NCBI GenBank assembly: GCA_965260995.1
Contig: CBDHCD010000003.1
Span: 558,001-622,000 of the forward strand
Reading direction: 5' to 3'
From: JBBROS01 sp965260995
GTDB taxonomy: Bacteria > Pseudomonadota > Alphaproteobacteria > Acetobacterales > Acetobacteraceae
Length of the DNA stretch: 64,000 nt
Shown here: piece by piece, positions 24,358-32,413 of the stretch
Numbering within the stretch: position 1 is the stretch's first letter
How the letters are laid out: each line of letters starts with the position of its first letter
Made by a program: the position numbers and the translations under genes
The notes under the pieces: model-generated
What the model saw: the letters and a program-made list of their open reading frames with translations, nothing else
The model's database searches: none
What the model was told of the DNA's origin: nothing

Positions 24358-26511
24358 ATGCCTGACACCGTGCTCAACGCCCATTCCGGGGCCGCTACCG
24401 TGCGCGACATCCTCGGCCGCGTCCGATTGGAGAAGCGGGACAGCCTGACCGCCCCGGAAGGCAAGCTCGTCTGCGACGCCTACGGCATCGCGGTGCCGCA
24501 GGAAGGCGTCGCCGGGTCGGCGGACGAGGCGGTGAAGCTCGCCGCCGCCATGGGCAAGGTCGTGCTCAAGATCGTCAGCCCCGACATCCTGCACAAGACC
24601 GAAGCCGGCGGCGTGCTGGTCGGGCTTGAGACCGCCGAGCAGGTCCGCCAGGGCTACGAAACCATCCTCGGCAACGCCAAGGCCTACAAGGCCGACGCCC
24701 GCATCGTCGGCGTCCAGGTGCAGCAGATGCTGGCCGGCGGCCAGGAGGTGATCGTCGGCGCCGTCACCGACGCGAGCTTCGGCAAGCTGGTCGCCTTCGG
24801 CCTCGGCGGCGTGCTGGTCGAGGTGCTGAAGGACGTCACCTTCCGCCTAGCCCCCGCCACCAACGAGGACGCGCTGTCCATGCTGGACGGCATCCAGGCG
24901 GCCGAGATGCTGCGCGGCGTGCGCGGCGCCGACCCGGTCAACCGCGACGCCCTGGCCAACCTGATCGTCCGGGTCAGCGAACTGGTCAGCGACTTCCCCG
25001 AGATCGCCGAGATGGACCTCAACCCGGTGTTCGCGACCAAGGACGGCGCGATCGCCGCCGACGTCCGCATCGTCGTCAATTTCGACCCGGCCCCGGCCCG
25101 CGCCCGCCCGGCCGAGGCCGACATCGTCAAGTCGATGAACAAGATCATGCGCCCCGAAGCCGTCGCCGTGGTCGGCGCCAGCGCCGAGGACGGCAAGATC
25201 GGCAACTCGGTGATGAAGAACCTCATCAACGGCGGCTACCAGGGCCAGATCTACCCGATCCACCCCAAGGCCAGCGAGATCCTCGGCTACAAGGCCTACA
25301 AGTCAGTCAAGGACGTGGACGGCGCCATCGACGTCGCCGTGTTCGCCATTCCGGCCAAGTTCGTCGCCGGGGCGCTGACCGAGTGCGGCGAGAAGGGCAT
25401 CCCCGGCGCCGTGCTGATCCCGTCGGGCTTCGCCGAGACCGGCAACGAGGAGGGCCAGCGCGAGATCCAGGAGATCGGCCAGAAGTACGGCATCCGCCTG
25501 ATGGGGCCGAACATCTACGGCTTCTACTACACGCCCAAGAACCTGTGCGCGACCTTCTGCACCGCCTACGACGTCAAAGGCCACGCCGCGCTGAGCTCGC
25601 AGTCGGGCGGCATCGGCATGGCCATCATCGGCTTCAGCCGCTCGGCCAAGATGGGCGTCTCCGCCATCGTCGGCCTCGGCAACAAGTCCGACATCGACGA
25701 GGACGACCTGCTGGCCTTCTTCGAGCAGGACGACGACACCCACGTCATCGCCCAGCACTGCGAGGACCTCAAGGACGGCCGCGCCTTCGCCGAGGTCGCC
25801 GCCCGGGTGTCGAAGAAGAAGCCGATCATCATGCTCAAGGCCGGGCGCACCAGCGAGGGCGCCATGGCCGCCAGCAGCCACACCGGCGCGCTGGCCGGCA
25901 ACGACAAGATCTACGAGGACGTGCTCAAGCAGTGCGGCGTCATCCGCGCCCGCAGCCTGCGCGACATGCTGGAATACACCCGCGGCGTGCCGATGCTGCC
26001 CACGCCCAAGGGCGAGAACGTCGTCATCATCACCGGGGCCGGCGGCTCGGGCGTGCTGCTGTCCGACGCCTGCGTCGACAACGGCCTGCACCTGCTGCGG
26101 CCGATGCCGGACGACCTCGACCAGGCGTTCCGCAAGTTCATCCCGCCGTTCGGCGCGGCCGGCAACCCGGTCGACATCACCGGGGGCGAGCCGCCGATGA
26201 CCTACGCCAACACCGTCCGCCTCGGCCTGGAGGACGACCGCATCCACGCCCTCATCCTCGGCTACTGGCACACCATCGTCACGCCGCCGATGGTGTTCGC
26301 CCGGCTGATGGTCGAGACCGTCGAGGACATGCGGTCCAAGGGCAAGACCAAGCCGGTCGTGGCCTCCCTGGCCGGCGACGTGGAGGTGGAGGAAGCGGCC
26401 GAGTATCTTTACCAGCACGGCATTCCCTCCTACGCCTACTCGACGGAGCTGCCGGTGCAGGTGCTGGGCGCCAAGTACAAGTGGGCGCGGGGCGCGGGGT
26501 TGATCGGATGA
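24358..26511 (+). CDS. ADP-forming acyl-CoA synthetase, fused beta-alpha (acetate-CoA ligase family)
   Basis: A 717-residue NDP-forming acyl-CoA synthetase, related to succinyl-CoA synthetase, which links an acid, CoA and ATP through a phosphohistidine. Residues 1-240 are the ATP-grasp (beta) part (ESPDILHKT-like VSPDILHKTEAGGVLVG, MDLNPVFATKDG). The CoA-binding domain begins near 264 (AVAVVGASAEDGKIGN), followed by SSQSGGIGMAI and the phosphohistidine in SSHTGALAGND near 508. The order beta then alpha is reversed from the common alpha-beta fusion. Its stop overlaps the next ligase gene (ATGA). In an oxalate operon it may activate oxalate or formate, but the acid is not shown by sequence. Confidence 0.85.
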   Translation: MPDTVLNAHSGAATVRDILGRVRLEKRDSLTAPEGKLVCDAYGIAVPQEGVAGSADEAVKLAAAMGKVVLKIVSPDILHKTEAGGVLVGLETAEQVRQGYETILGNAKAYKADARIVGVQVQQMLAGGQEVIVGAVTDASFGKLVAFGLGGVLVEVLKDVTFRLAPATNEDALSMLDGIQAAEMLRGVRGADPVNRDALANLIVRVSELVSDFPEIAEMDLNPVFATKDGAIAADVRIVVNFDPAPARARPAEADIVKSMNKIMRPEAVAVVGASAEDGKIGNSVMKNLINGGYQGQIYPIHPKASEILGYKAYKSVKDVDGAIDVAVFAIPAKFVAGALTECGEKGIPGAVLIPSGFAETGNEEGQREIQEIGQKYGIRLMGPNIYGFYYTPKNLCATFCTAYDVKGHAALSSQSGGIGMAIIGFSRSAKMGVSAIVGLGNKSDIDEDDLLAFFEQDDDTHVIAQHCEDLKDGRAFAEVAARVSKKKPIIMLKAGRTSEGAMAASSHTGALAGNDKIYEDVLKQCGVIRARSLRDMLEYTRGVPMLPTPKGENVVIITGAGGSGVLLSDACVDNGLHLLRPMPDDLDQAFRKFIPPFGAAGNPVDITGGEPPMTYANTVRLGLEDDRIHALILGYWHTIVTPPMVFARLMVETVEDMRSKGKTKPVVASLAGDVEVEEAAEYLYQHGIPSYAYSTELPVQVLGAKYKWARGAGLIG

Positions 26512-27704
26512 ACATCCACGAATACCAGGCCAAGGACCTCCTGCGCGGCTACGGGGTGGCCGTGCTCGACGGCCACATCGCCTGGACTCCCGAGGAAGCG
26601 GAGCAGGCGGCGGGCAAGCTGCCCGGCCCCGTCTACGTCGTGAAGTCGCAGATCCACGCCGGCGGCCGCGGCGCGGGCCGCTTCGAGGGCGACCCGGCCG
26701 GCAAGGGCGGCGTCCGGCTGGCCAAGTCGCCGGCCGAGGCGCGGGCCGCCGCGGAGGCGATGATCGGCAACACGCTGGTCACCAAGCAGACGGGGGCCGC
26801 CGGCCGCCGGGTCAGCCGCGTCTACGTCGAGGCCGGCTGCGACATCGAGCGCGAGCTTTACTTGAGCCTGCTGGTGGACCGGGAAACCTCGCGCGTCACC
26901 GTCGTCGCCTCCACCGAGGGCGGCATGGAGATCGAGCACGTCGCCGAGACAGAGCCGGACAAGATCCTGCGCGCCGACATCGACCCGGCCGCCGGCATCT
27001 CCGGCTTCCACGCCCGCAAGCTGGCCTTCGGCCTCGGGCTGCAAGGCAAGCAGGTGGCCGCGTTCTCACGCTTCGTGTCCGCCATGTACAAGGCGTTCCT
27101 CGATCTCGACTGCGCGGTCGTCGAGATCAATCCGCTGGTCGTCACCGGCGGCGGCGAGGTGTTGGCGCTCGACGCCAAGGTGAGCTTCGACGACAACGCG
27201 CTCTATCGCCACCCGGAGCTGGAGAAGCTGCGCGACGAGGCCGAGGAGGACCCGAAGGAGCTGGAAGCGGCCAAGTACAGCCTCAACTACATCGCGCTCG
27301 ACGGCACCATCGGCTGCATGGTCAACGGCGCCGGCCTCGCGATGTCCACCATGGACATCATCAAGCTCTACGGCGGCAGCCCGGCCAACTTCCTCGACGT
27401 GGGCGGGGGGGCCACCAAGGAGCGGGTGACGGCGGCGTTCAAGATCATCCTGTCCGACCCCAACGTGGAGGGCATCCTGGTCAACATCTTCGGCGGCATC
27501 ATGCGCTGCGACGTGATCGCGGAAGGCGTGGTCGCCGCCGCCCGCGAAGTGAGCCTCGGCGTGCCGCTCGTGGTGCGGCTCGAAGGCACCAACGTCGAGC
27601 TCGGCAAGGACATCCTGGCCAAGTCCGGCCTGCCGATCGTCAGCGCCGACAACCTGGCCGACGCCGCCCAGAAGGTGGTCCAGGCCGTGAAGGAAGCCGC
27701 GTAA
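26508..27704 (+). CDS. Succinyl-CoA/malyl-CoA ligase-type beta subunit
   Basis: A 398-residue ATP-grasp subunit of the SucC/MtkA family, pairing with the next gene. The start MNIHEYQAKDLLRGYGVAV, KSQIHAGGRGAGRFEG, CAVVEINPLVVTGGGEVLAL, FLDVGGGATKERV and FGGIMRCDVIAEG are all typical. SucC and MtkA (malate-CoA ligase) cannot be separated safely by eye. Coupled by ATGA to the upstream synthetase and by TAATG to the alpha subunit. Position between oxalate transport genes suggests it makes a CoA thioester (succinyl-CoA, malyl-CoA or oxalyl-CoA) that starts the Frc cycle; a housekeeping TCA role is less likely without odh/mdh neighbours. Confidence 0.85.
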   Translation: MNIHEYQAKDLLRGYGVAVLDGHIAWTPEEAEQAAGKLPGPVYVVKSQIHAGGRGAGRFEGDPAGKGGVRLAKSPAEARAAAEAMIGNTLVTKQTGAAGRRVSRVYVEAGCDIERELYLSLLVDRETSRVTVVASTEGGMEIEHVAETEPDKILRADIDPAAGISGFHARKLAFGLGLQGKQVAAFSRFVSAMYKAFLDLDCAVVEINPLVVTGGGEVLALDAKVSFDDNALYRHPELEKLRDEAEEDPKELEAAKYSLNYIALDGTIGCMVNGAGLAMSTMDIIKLYGGSPANFLDVGGGATKERVTAAFKIILSDPNVEGILVNIFGGIMRCDVIAEGVVAAAREVSLGVPLVVRLEGTNVELGKDILAKSGLPIVSADNLADAAQKVVQAVKEAA

Positions 27705-28579
27705 TGTCCATCCTGGTCGACAGCAGCACCCGCGTCATCACCCAGGGCTTCACCGGGGCGCAGGGCACCTTCCATTCCGAGCAGGCGATCGCCTACGGCA
27801 CCAAGGTCGTGGGCGGGGTCACGCCCGGCAAGGGCGGCTCCAAGCACCTCGACCTGCCGGTGTTCGACACCGTGGCCGAGGCGACGCACGCGACCGGCGC
27901 CAACGCGACGGCGATCTACGTGCCGCCGCCGTTTGCCGCCGACGCCATCCTGGAGGCGATCGACGCCGGGCTGCCGCTGATCATCTGCATCACCGAGGGC
28001 ATCCCGGTGCTCGACATGGTGCGGGTCAAGCGGGCGCTGTCCGGCAGCGGCTCGCGGCTGGTCGGGCCGAACTGCCCAGGGGTGATCACCCCGGAAGCCT
28101 GCAAGATCGGCATCATGCCCGGCCACATCCACCGCCGCGGCAGCGTCGGCATCGTCAGCCGCAGCGGCACCCTGACCTACGAGGCGGTGAGCCAGACCAC
28201 GGCGGCGGGGCTGGGACAGAGCACCTGCGTCGGCATCGGCGGCGACCCGGTGAAGGGGACGGACTTCATCGAGGTGCTGGAGATGTTCCTGCGCGACGAC
28301 GAGACCAAGAGCATCGTCATGATCGGCGAGATCGGCGGCCAGAGCGAGATCGACGCCGCCGCGTTCGTCCGCGCCAGTGGCACGAAGAAGCCGGTGGTGG
28401 GCTTCATCGCCGGGGCGACGGCGCCGCCCGGACGGCGGATGGGCCATGCCGGCGCGGTCATCAGCGGCGGCAAGGACACCGCGGAAGCCAAGTTCGAGGC
28501 CATGCGCCAGGCCGGCATCCACGTGGCGGAAAGCCCGGCCGCCCTGGGCAGCACCATGGTGCGGGCGCTGCAAAGCTAG
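27704..28579 (+). CDS. Succinyl-CoA/malyl-CoA ligase-type alpha subunit
   Basis: A 291-residue alpha subunit of the SucD/MtkB family, carrying CoA-binding and phosphohistidine sites. It begins MSILVDSSTRVITQGFTGAQ and contains VTPGKGGSKHLDLPVFDTV, GPNCPGVITPE, VSRSGTLTYEAV and the active-site loop GRRMGHAGAVISGGKDTAEA. The start shares one base with the beta-subunit stop (TAATG), so the subunits are produced in equal amounts. It is followed after 71 bases by a second OxlT gene. Function as for the beta subunit. Confidence 0.87.
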   Translation: MSILVDSSTRVITQGFTGAQGTFHSEQAIAYGTKVVGGVTPGKGGSKHLDLPVFDTVAEATHATGANATAIYVPPPFAADAILEAIDAGLPLIICITEGIPVLDMVRVKRALSGSGSRLVGPNCPGVITPEACKIGIMPGHIHRRGSVGIVSRSGTLTYEAVSQTTAAGLGQSTCVGIGGDPVKGTDFIEVLEMFLRDDETKSIVMIGEIGGQSEIDAAAFVRASGTKKPVVGFIAGATAPPGRRMGHAGAVISGGKDTAEAKFEAMRQAGIHVAESPAALGSTMVRALQS

Positions 28580-28650
28580 TCGGCGGCGAACGCGCGCGGC
28601 GGAACGGCGATCCGGCCCGGGCAGCCGGGCGGACCCGCCGGGGAGAGAGG

Positions 28651-29943
28651 ATGATGAGCGACTCGCAGGAACCTTCTGTCAACCGCTGGCTGCAACTGGC
28701 GCTCGGCGTCACCTGCATGATGCTGATCGCCAACCTGCAATACGGCTGGACCTTGTTCGTCAAGCCGATGCAGGCCGCGCACGAGAGCTGGACGACGGCC
28801 GAGATCCAGGCAGCCTTCAGCATCTTCATCGCCCTCGAAACCTGGCTCACGCCGGCCGGCGCGGCCATGGTCGACGCGTTCGGGGCGCATCGCGGCCCGA
28901 AGTTTGTGATCGCGCTCGGCGGCGTCCTGGTCGGGTGCGGCTGGGCGCTCAACGGCTTGGCGCAGAGCCTGGGGACGCTCTACGCCGGCGCCGTCCTGTC
29001 GGGCATCGGCGCGGGCTTCATCTACGCGACCTGCGTCGGCATGGCGGTCAAGTGGTTCCCGGACCGCCGCGGCCTAGCCGTGGGGCTGACGGCGGCGGGC
29101 TTCGGCGCCGGCGCGGCCCTCACCGTGATCCCGATCCGGCACGCCATCGCGAGCAGCGGCTATTCGTACACGTTCCTCGAGTTCGGCGTCGCCCAGGGCA
29201 TCCTGTTGTTCCTCATCGCCTGGTTCCTGCGCATGCCCGAGCCGGGCGAGGCCCCCGCGCCAGTGTCCACGGGGGCCGTGCAGCAGTCCGCCCGCAGCTT
29301 CACGCCCGGCGAGGTGCTGCGCAGCCCCGTCTTCTGGCTGCTCTACGCCATGTTCGTTATGATCTCGGTGAGCGGGCTGATGGCCGCGGCCCAGCTCGCG
29401 CTGATCGCCTCGGACTTCGGCATGGACAAGACGGTCCTGCTCGGCGGTGCGTCCGTCCTCACCGTCGCCCTGATCGCGGACAGCCTCGCCAACGGCGGCG
29501 CGCGGCCGTTCTTCGGCTGGGTGTCGGACCAGATCGGGCGCGAGAACACGATGGTGATCGCCTTCGGCCTGGGCGGAATCAGCTACCTGCTGCTCGGCAC
29601 GGTCGGCCACGATCCCTGGCTGTTCGTCTTGTTCGCGGCCTTGATCTTCTTCACCTGGGGAGAGATCTTCAGCTTGTTCCCCTCCACCTGCACGGACGCG
29701 TTCGGCTCGCAGTACGCGACCGTCAATGCGAGCCTGCTCTACACCGCCAAGGGCACCTCGGCCTTGCTGGTTCCGTTCGCCAACATCATCAAGAACGCGA
29801 CCGGAAGCTGGTGGGCGGTGTTCCTGGTCGCGGCGGCGATGAACTTCTTCGTCGTCGCCCTCGCCGTCTTCGTGCTCAAGCCGCTGCGGCGCTCTCAGGC
29901 CATGGTCGGCGCGACCATGACGGCGGGCCGGGTCGCGTCGTAA
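28651..29943 (+). CDS. Oxalate:formate antiporter-like MFS transporter (copy 2)
   Basis: A 430-residue OxlT-type MFS protein, paralogous to the one at 22999. The signature basic residues are R285 (GGARPFFGWVSDQIG) and K367 (LLYTAKGTSALL), with the same 82-residue spacing as in copy 1. It shares NLQYGWTLFVKPMQAAH and KWFPDRRGLAVG but differs in the central loop and TM5-6 (SYTFLEFGVAQGILLFLIAW). Ribosome site GGGGAGAGAGG lies just upstream of the ATG. It closes the oxalate operon and converges with the methyltransferase gene. The copies may differ in affinity, or this one may import another dicarboxylate such as malonate or oxamate. Confidence 0.87.
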   Translation: MMSDSQEPSVNRWLQLALGVTCMMLIANLQYGWTLFVKPMQAAHESWTTAEIQAAFSIFIALETWLTPAGAAMVDAFGAHRGPKFVIALGGVLVGCGWALNGLAQSLGTLYAGAVLSGIGAGFIYATCVGMAVKWFPDRRGLAVGLTAAGFGAGAALTVIPIRHAIASSGYSYTFLEFGVAQGILLFLIAWFLRMPEPGEAPAPVSTGAVQQSARSFTPGEVLRSPVFWLLYAMFVMISVSGLMAAAQLALIASDFGMDKTVLLGGASVLTVALIADSLANGGARPFFGWVSDQIGRENTMVIAFGLGGISYLLLGTVGHDPWLFVLFAALIFFTWGEIFSLFPSTCTDAFGSQYATVNASLLYTAKGTSALLVPFANIIKNATGSWWAVFLVAAAMNFFVVALAVFVLKPLRRSQAMVGATMTAGRVAS

Positions 29944-29959
29944 CGCCCGGCGAGGCTGG

Positions 29960-30832
29960 TCAGCCGCTCGGGTCGGCGGCCGACAGCCACCAGCCATCGC
30001 CGGCGACCCAGCACGTCGCGTCGGGCCGCCCGTCGAGGCGCAGCGAGCGGACGCCCTGCCAGTCGCCCCCGGCGAACGCGGCCGCCAGCGCCCGCCCGGC
30101 CTCGTCGTCCTGCCGCCCCTGGCAGGCGATGAAGGCGGCGCGGGACACGAAGCGCGCCGGCCAGGACGGGCCGCCCCCGCGCGGGCGCTCGATCAGCAGC
30201 ATGGCCCCGTAGCCGCCCTCCGGCTGCAGCGGGAACAGCAGCCGCCCGCCGGGCTTGAGGGCGCCGAGCCAGGCCAGGTCCGGCTGGGTGAGGCCGGCGT
30301 TGACGTAGATCGCGTCCGCTTCCGGCAGGCCGCCGGCAAGGCCGGAGCGGGCGTGGACCGTGACCCAGGGCAGGGGGGCCAGGTTGGCGGCGGCGCGGGC
30401 GGCGAGCCCGCCGTCGATCTCGTAGGCGTGGACCCGGCCACCTGGCCCGGTCAGGCGGGCGAGAATGCTGGTGTAGTAGCCGACCCCCGCGCCCACCTGC
30501 ACCACGGTGTCGCCGTCCTTGAGGCCGAGCGCGTCCAGGCAGTGCGCGTGCAAGCTGGGCTGGCCGATGTTGATACCGCGCGCCGGGTCGATGGCGACGA
30601 GGACGTCCTGGTAGAGGAAAGCTGGGTCGTCGCCGGGCGTCTCGACGTAGGAGGGTCGGGTGCCGCGGGCCGCCCACGGGTCGATGGCCAGGATGAACCA
30701 AGGCGGCGGCCCGGCGAATGTTTCACGTGAAACATCGGCGAAGGCGCGCTCGATGCGCGGGTCGCGCGCGCCGCCGCAGCGGGCGACGTAGCGGGCGTAG
30801 AAGGCCCGCAGCCCAGCCGATCGGTCCGTCAC
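29960..30832 (-). CDS. Protein-L-isoaspartate O-methyltransferase-like protein
   Basis: A 290-residue SAM-dependent methyltransferase of the PCMT fold. The SAM motif I is TVVQVGAGVGYYTSILARLT, followed by an acidic motif II (VHAYEIDGGLAARAAANLAP) and motif III (ALKPGGRLLFPLQPEGG). The PCMT-type INIGQPSLHAHCLDALGLKDG precedes motif I. It is longer than classic Pcm (about 215) with an extended C-terminus (AGDGWWLSAADPSG) like the group of PCMT-domain proteins with other or unknown substrates. Oriented against oxlT copy 2 and divergent from the Tad genes. Confidence 0.8.
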   Translation of the reverse strand: MTDRSAGLRAFYARYVARCGGARDPRIERAFADVSRETFAGPPPWFILAIDPWAARGTRPSYVETPGDDPAFLYQDVLVAIDPARGINIGQPSLHAHCLDALGLKDGDTVVQVGAGVGYYTSILARLTGPGGRVHAYEIDGGLAARAAANLAPLPWVTVHARSGLAGGLPEADAIYVNAGLTQPDLAWLGALKPGGRLLFPLQPEGGYGAMLLIERPRGGGPSWPARFVSRAAFIACQGRQDDEAGRALAAAFAGGDWQGVRSLRLDGRPDATCWVAGDGWWLSAADPSG

Positions 30833-30916
30833 CCGGCCGCCCTCCCGCCGTTGCCGTCGCGGGCGAGCTTAGCGCGCGCCCGGCCTCGGCGGGAAGCCGG
30901 GGCGGCCTGGGCCGAG

Positions 30917-31100
30917 ATGGGCGCGGACTCCGGCATGGGGCTGGAGATCGCGTGGGCGCCGCTGAGCGAGGGCGCGCGGGTCGTGATCAGCGACAGGTTT
31001 GAGGACCGGCTCGCCCGGGCCGCCGAGGCGCTGGCCGGGCACGGCGAGGCGCATCACGGGGCGCAACCTGCGGGTGGATGGCGGGTCGGTGGGAACGGTG
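30917..31100 (+). pseudogene. Short-chain dehydrogenase remnant with internal deletion
   Basis: The N-terminal Rossmann piece of an SDR is visible in one frame (DSGMGLEIAWAPLSEGARVV then ISDRFEDRLARAAEALAG). It is followed directly, in another frame from 31053, by an SDR C-terminal signature ITGRNLRVDGGSV. About 180 bases remain of a gene normally near 750, so the middle (Ser-Tyr-Lys catalytic part) is gone. No start site is evident. It is a decayed remnant in the promoter region of the Tad genes. Confidence 0.65.
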
Positions 31101-31193
31101 CAGCAGCCCAAGGCCAACACCCCCGAGGCCGTCAACGGGACGTTAAACTTTCCCTGGCAGGCTCCTTGCCGATCCTCGGGGAGGCCGCCTGCC

Positions 31194-31745
31194 ATGCCGG
31201 ACGCACAGCACCGACGCCGCCTCGCCACGGACACGCGCGCCGCGGCGGCAATCGAGTTCGCCATGCTCGCCGTGCCGTTCTTCGGCGTGGTGCTGGGCAT
31301 CCTGACGGTCGGGTTCAGCTTGTTCATGCAGGAGGCGCTCGACCAGTCGCTGCACACGGCGGTGCGTCAGGTCCAGCTCGGCCTGGTGCCGGCGACGTAC
31401 TCGGCCGCTGACTTCGCCGAGAAGGTGTTCTGTCCCGTGTTCGGGCGCTACGGCGATTGCGGCAAGGTGGCCGTCACGTTGCTGCCGGTCGCGAACTTCG
31501 GCGATCCGGTCGTGGTCCCGCCGCCCCCCGACCGGCTCGGGCTGCCCGGCGGGTTCTGCGTCGGCGCGCCGGGCCAATTGATGTTCGCGCGGGCGGTGTT
31601 CGCGGCGCCGGTGATCAGCCAATTCTGGCCCTACGCCATGCAGGGGACGGTCAACGGCACGACGGGCAACGTGCTGGTGTCGACGGCGGCGTTCGCCAAC
31701 GAGAACCCGTCCGGGGCCGCGGTGCCGGCGGCGGGCGCGTGTTGA
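31194..31745 (+). CDS. tadE: TadE-family pseudopilin-like protein 1
   Basis: A 183-residue TadE-like protein. It begins with a short basic leader, then AAAAIEFAMLAVPFFGVVLG, the TadE motif (A-A-I-E-F before a membrane segment), and a periplasmic C-terminal domain with paired cysteines. Such minor pseudopilins associate with Flp/Tad secretion systems in the inner membrane. ATG 31194 is chosen at the start of the family match. Its stop overlaps the next TadE gene. The core Tad ATPase and Flp pilin are not in the window, so these three genes form a detached module. Confidence 0.8.
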   Translation: MPDAQHRRRLATDTRAAAAIEFAMLAVPFFGVVLGILTVGFSLFMQEALDQSLHTAVRQVQLGLVPATYSAADFAEKVFCPVFGRYGDCGKVAVTLLPVANFGDPVVVPPPPDRLGLPGGFCVGAPGQLMFARAVFAAPVISQFWPYAMQGTVNGTTGNVLVSTAAFANENPSGAAVPAAGAC

Positions 31746-32413
31746 GCGGGTGGCGGCGGCTGGCCGCGGCGCGGGGCGCGCTGGCCGGAATCGAGTTCGC
31801 GATCGTGGTCCCGGTGCTGCTCGCGATGCTGGCCGGGGTGGTGGACCTGTCGCGGGCGGTGATCACCATGCGGCGGCTGACGGTGGCGGCGGAGGACGTG
31901 GCGCTGGTCGCCTCGACGATGGCGGTGCAGGCGAGCGCGCTCAACACGTTGAGCAGCCAGCAAGCCTGGCAGGCGACCACGGCGCCGTTCGCGTTGTTCC
32001 CCAACTGGCGCAGCGCCACGGGCGGCTTCTCCGTCACGCTCAGCGCCGTCGAGTTCACGCCGACGCCGGCGGGCTGCACGACGGCCTGCAGCGGCTACGT
32101 CCCGCGCACGAGATGGAGCGTGAGCAACCGAGCCGGGGCGGTGGCGCTCCGCCCGTGCGGCGCGCTCTCGGTGGTGGCGAACGGCAGCCCGGACCGCATG
32201 ACGACGCTGCCGGCCGGCGCGGTTGGCCAGACCTCGCTCCTGATCGGCGACGTGTCGACGGTGTTCGTGCCGCTGTTCACGGGGCTGTTCGTCGGCCCGG
32301 TGACGCTGCTCCGCTCCGCCTACATCCCGCCGCGGGTGAGCAACGGCATTCGGCTGACGGGGGCCGGGCCGGGACAGACACAGATGCAGGCGGAGGTGGT
32401 GACGTGCCCATGA
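31739..32413 (+). CDS. TadE-family pseudopilin-like protein 2
   Basis: A 224-residue TadE-like protein with RGALAGIEFAIVVPVLLAML and the membrane helix VVDLSRAVITMRRLTVAAED. The remainder is a periplasmic domain rich in Thr, Val and Ala with paired cysteines (CTTACSG). There is no ATG; GTG 31739 or TTG 31742, overlapping the upstream stop, must serve, so expression depends on translational coupling. The stop overlaps the TadG start (ATGA). A signal-peptidase-type Gly-Ile-Glu-Phe processing region is visible. Confidence 0.75.
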   Translation: MLSGWRRLAAARGALAGIEFAIVVPVLLAMLAGVVDLSRAVITMRRLTVAAEDVALVASTMAVQASALNTLSSQQAWQATTAPFALFPNWRSATGGFSVTLSAVEFTPTPAGCTTACSGYVPRTRWSVSNRAGAVALRPCGALSVVANGSPDRMTTLPAGAVGQTSLLIGDVSTVFVPLFTGLFVGPVTLLRSAYIPPRVSNGIRLTGAGPGQTQMQAEVVTCP

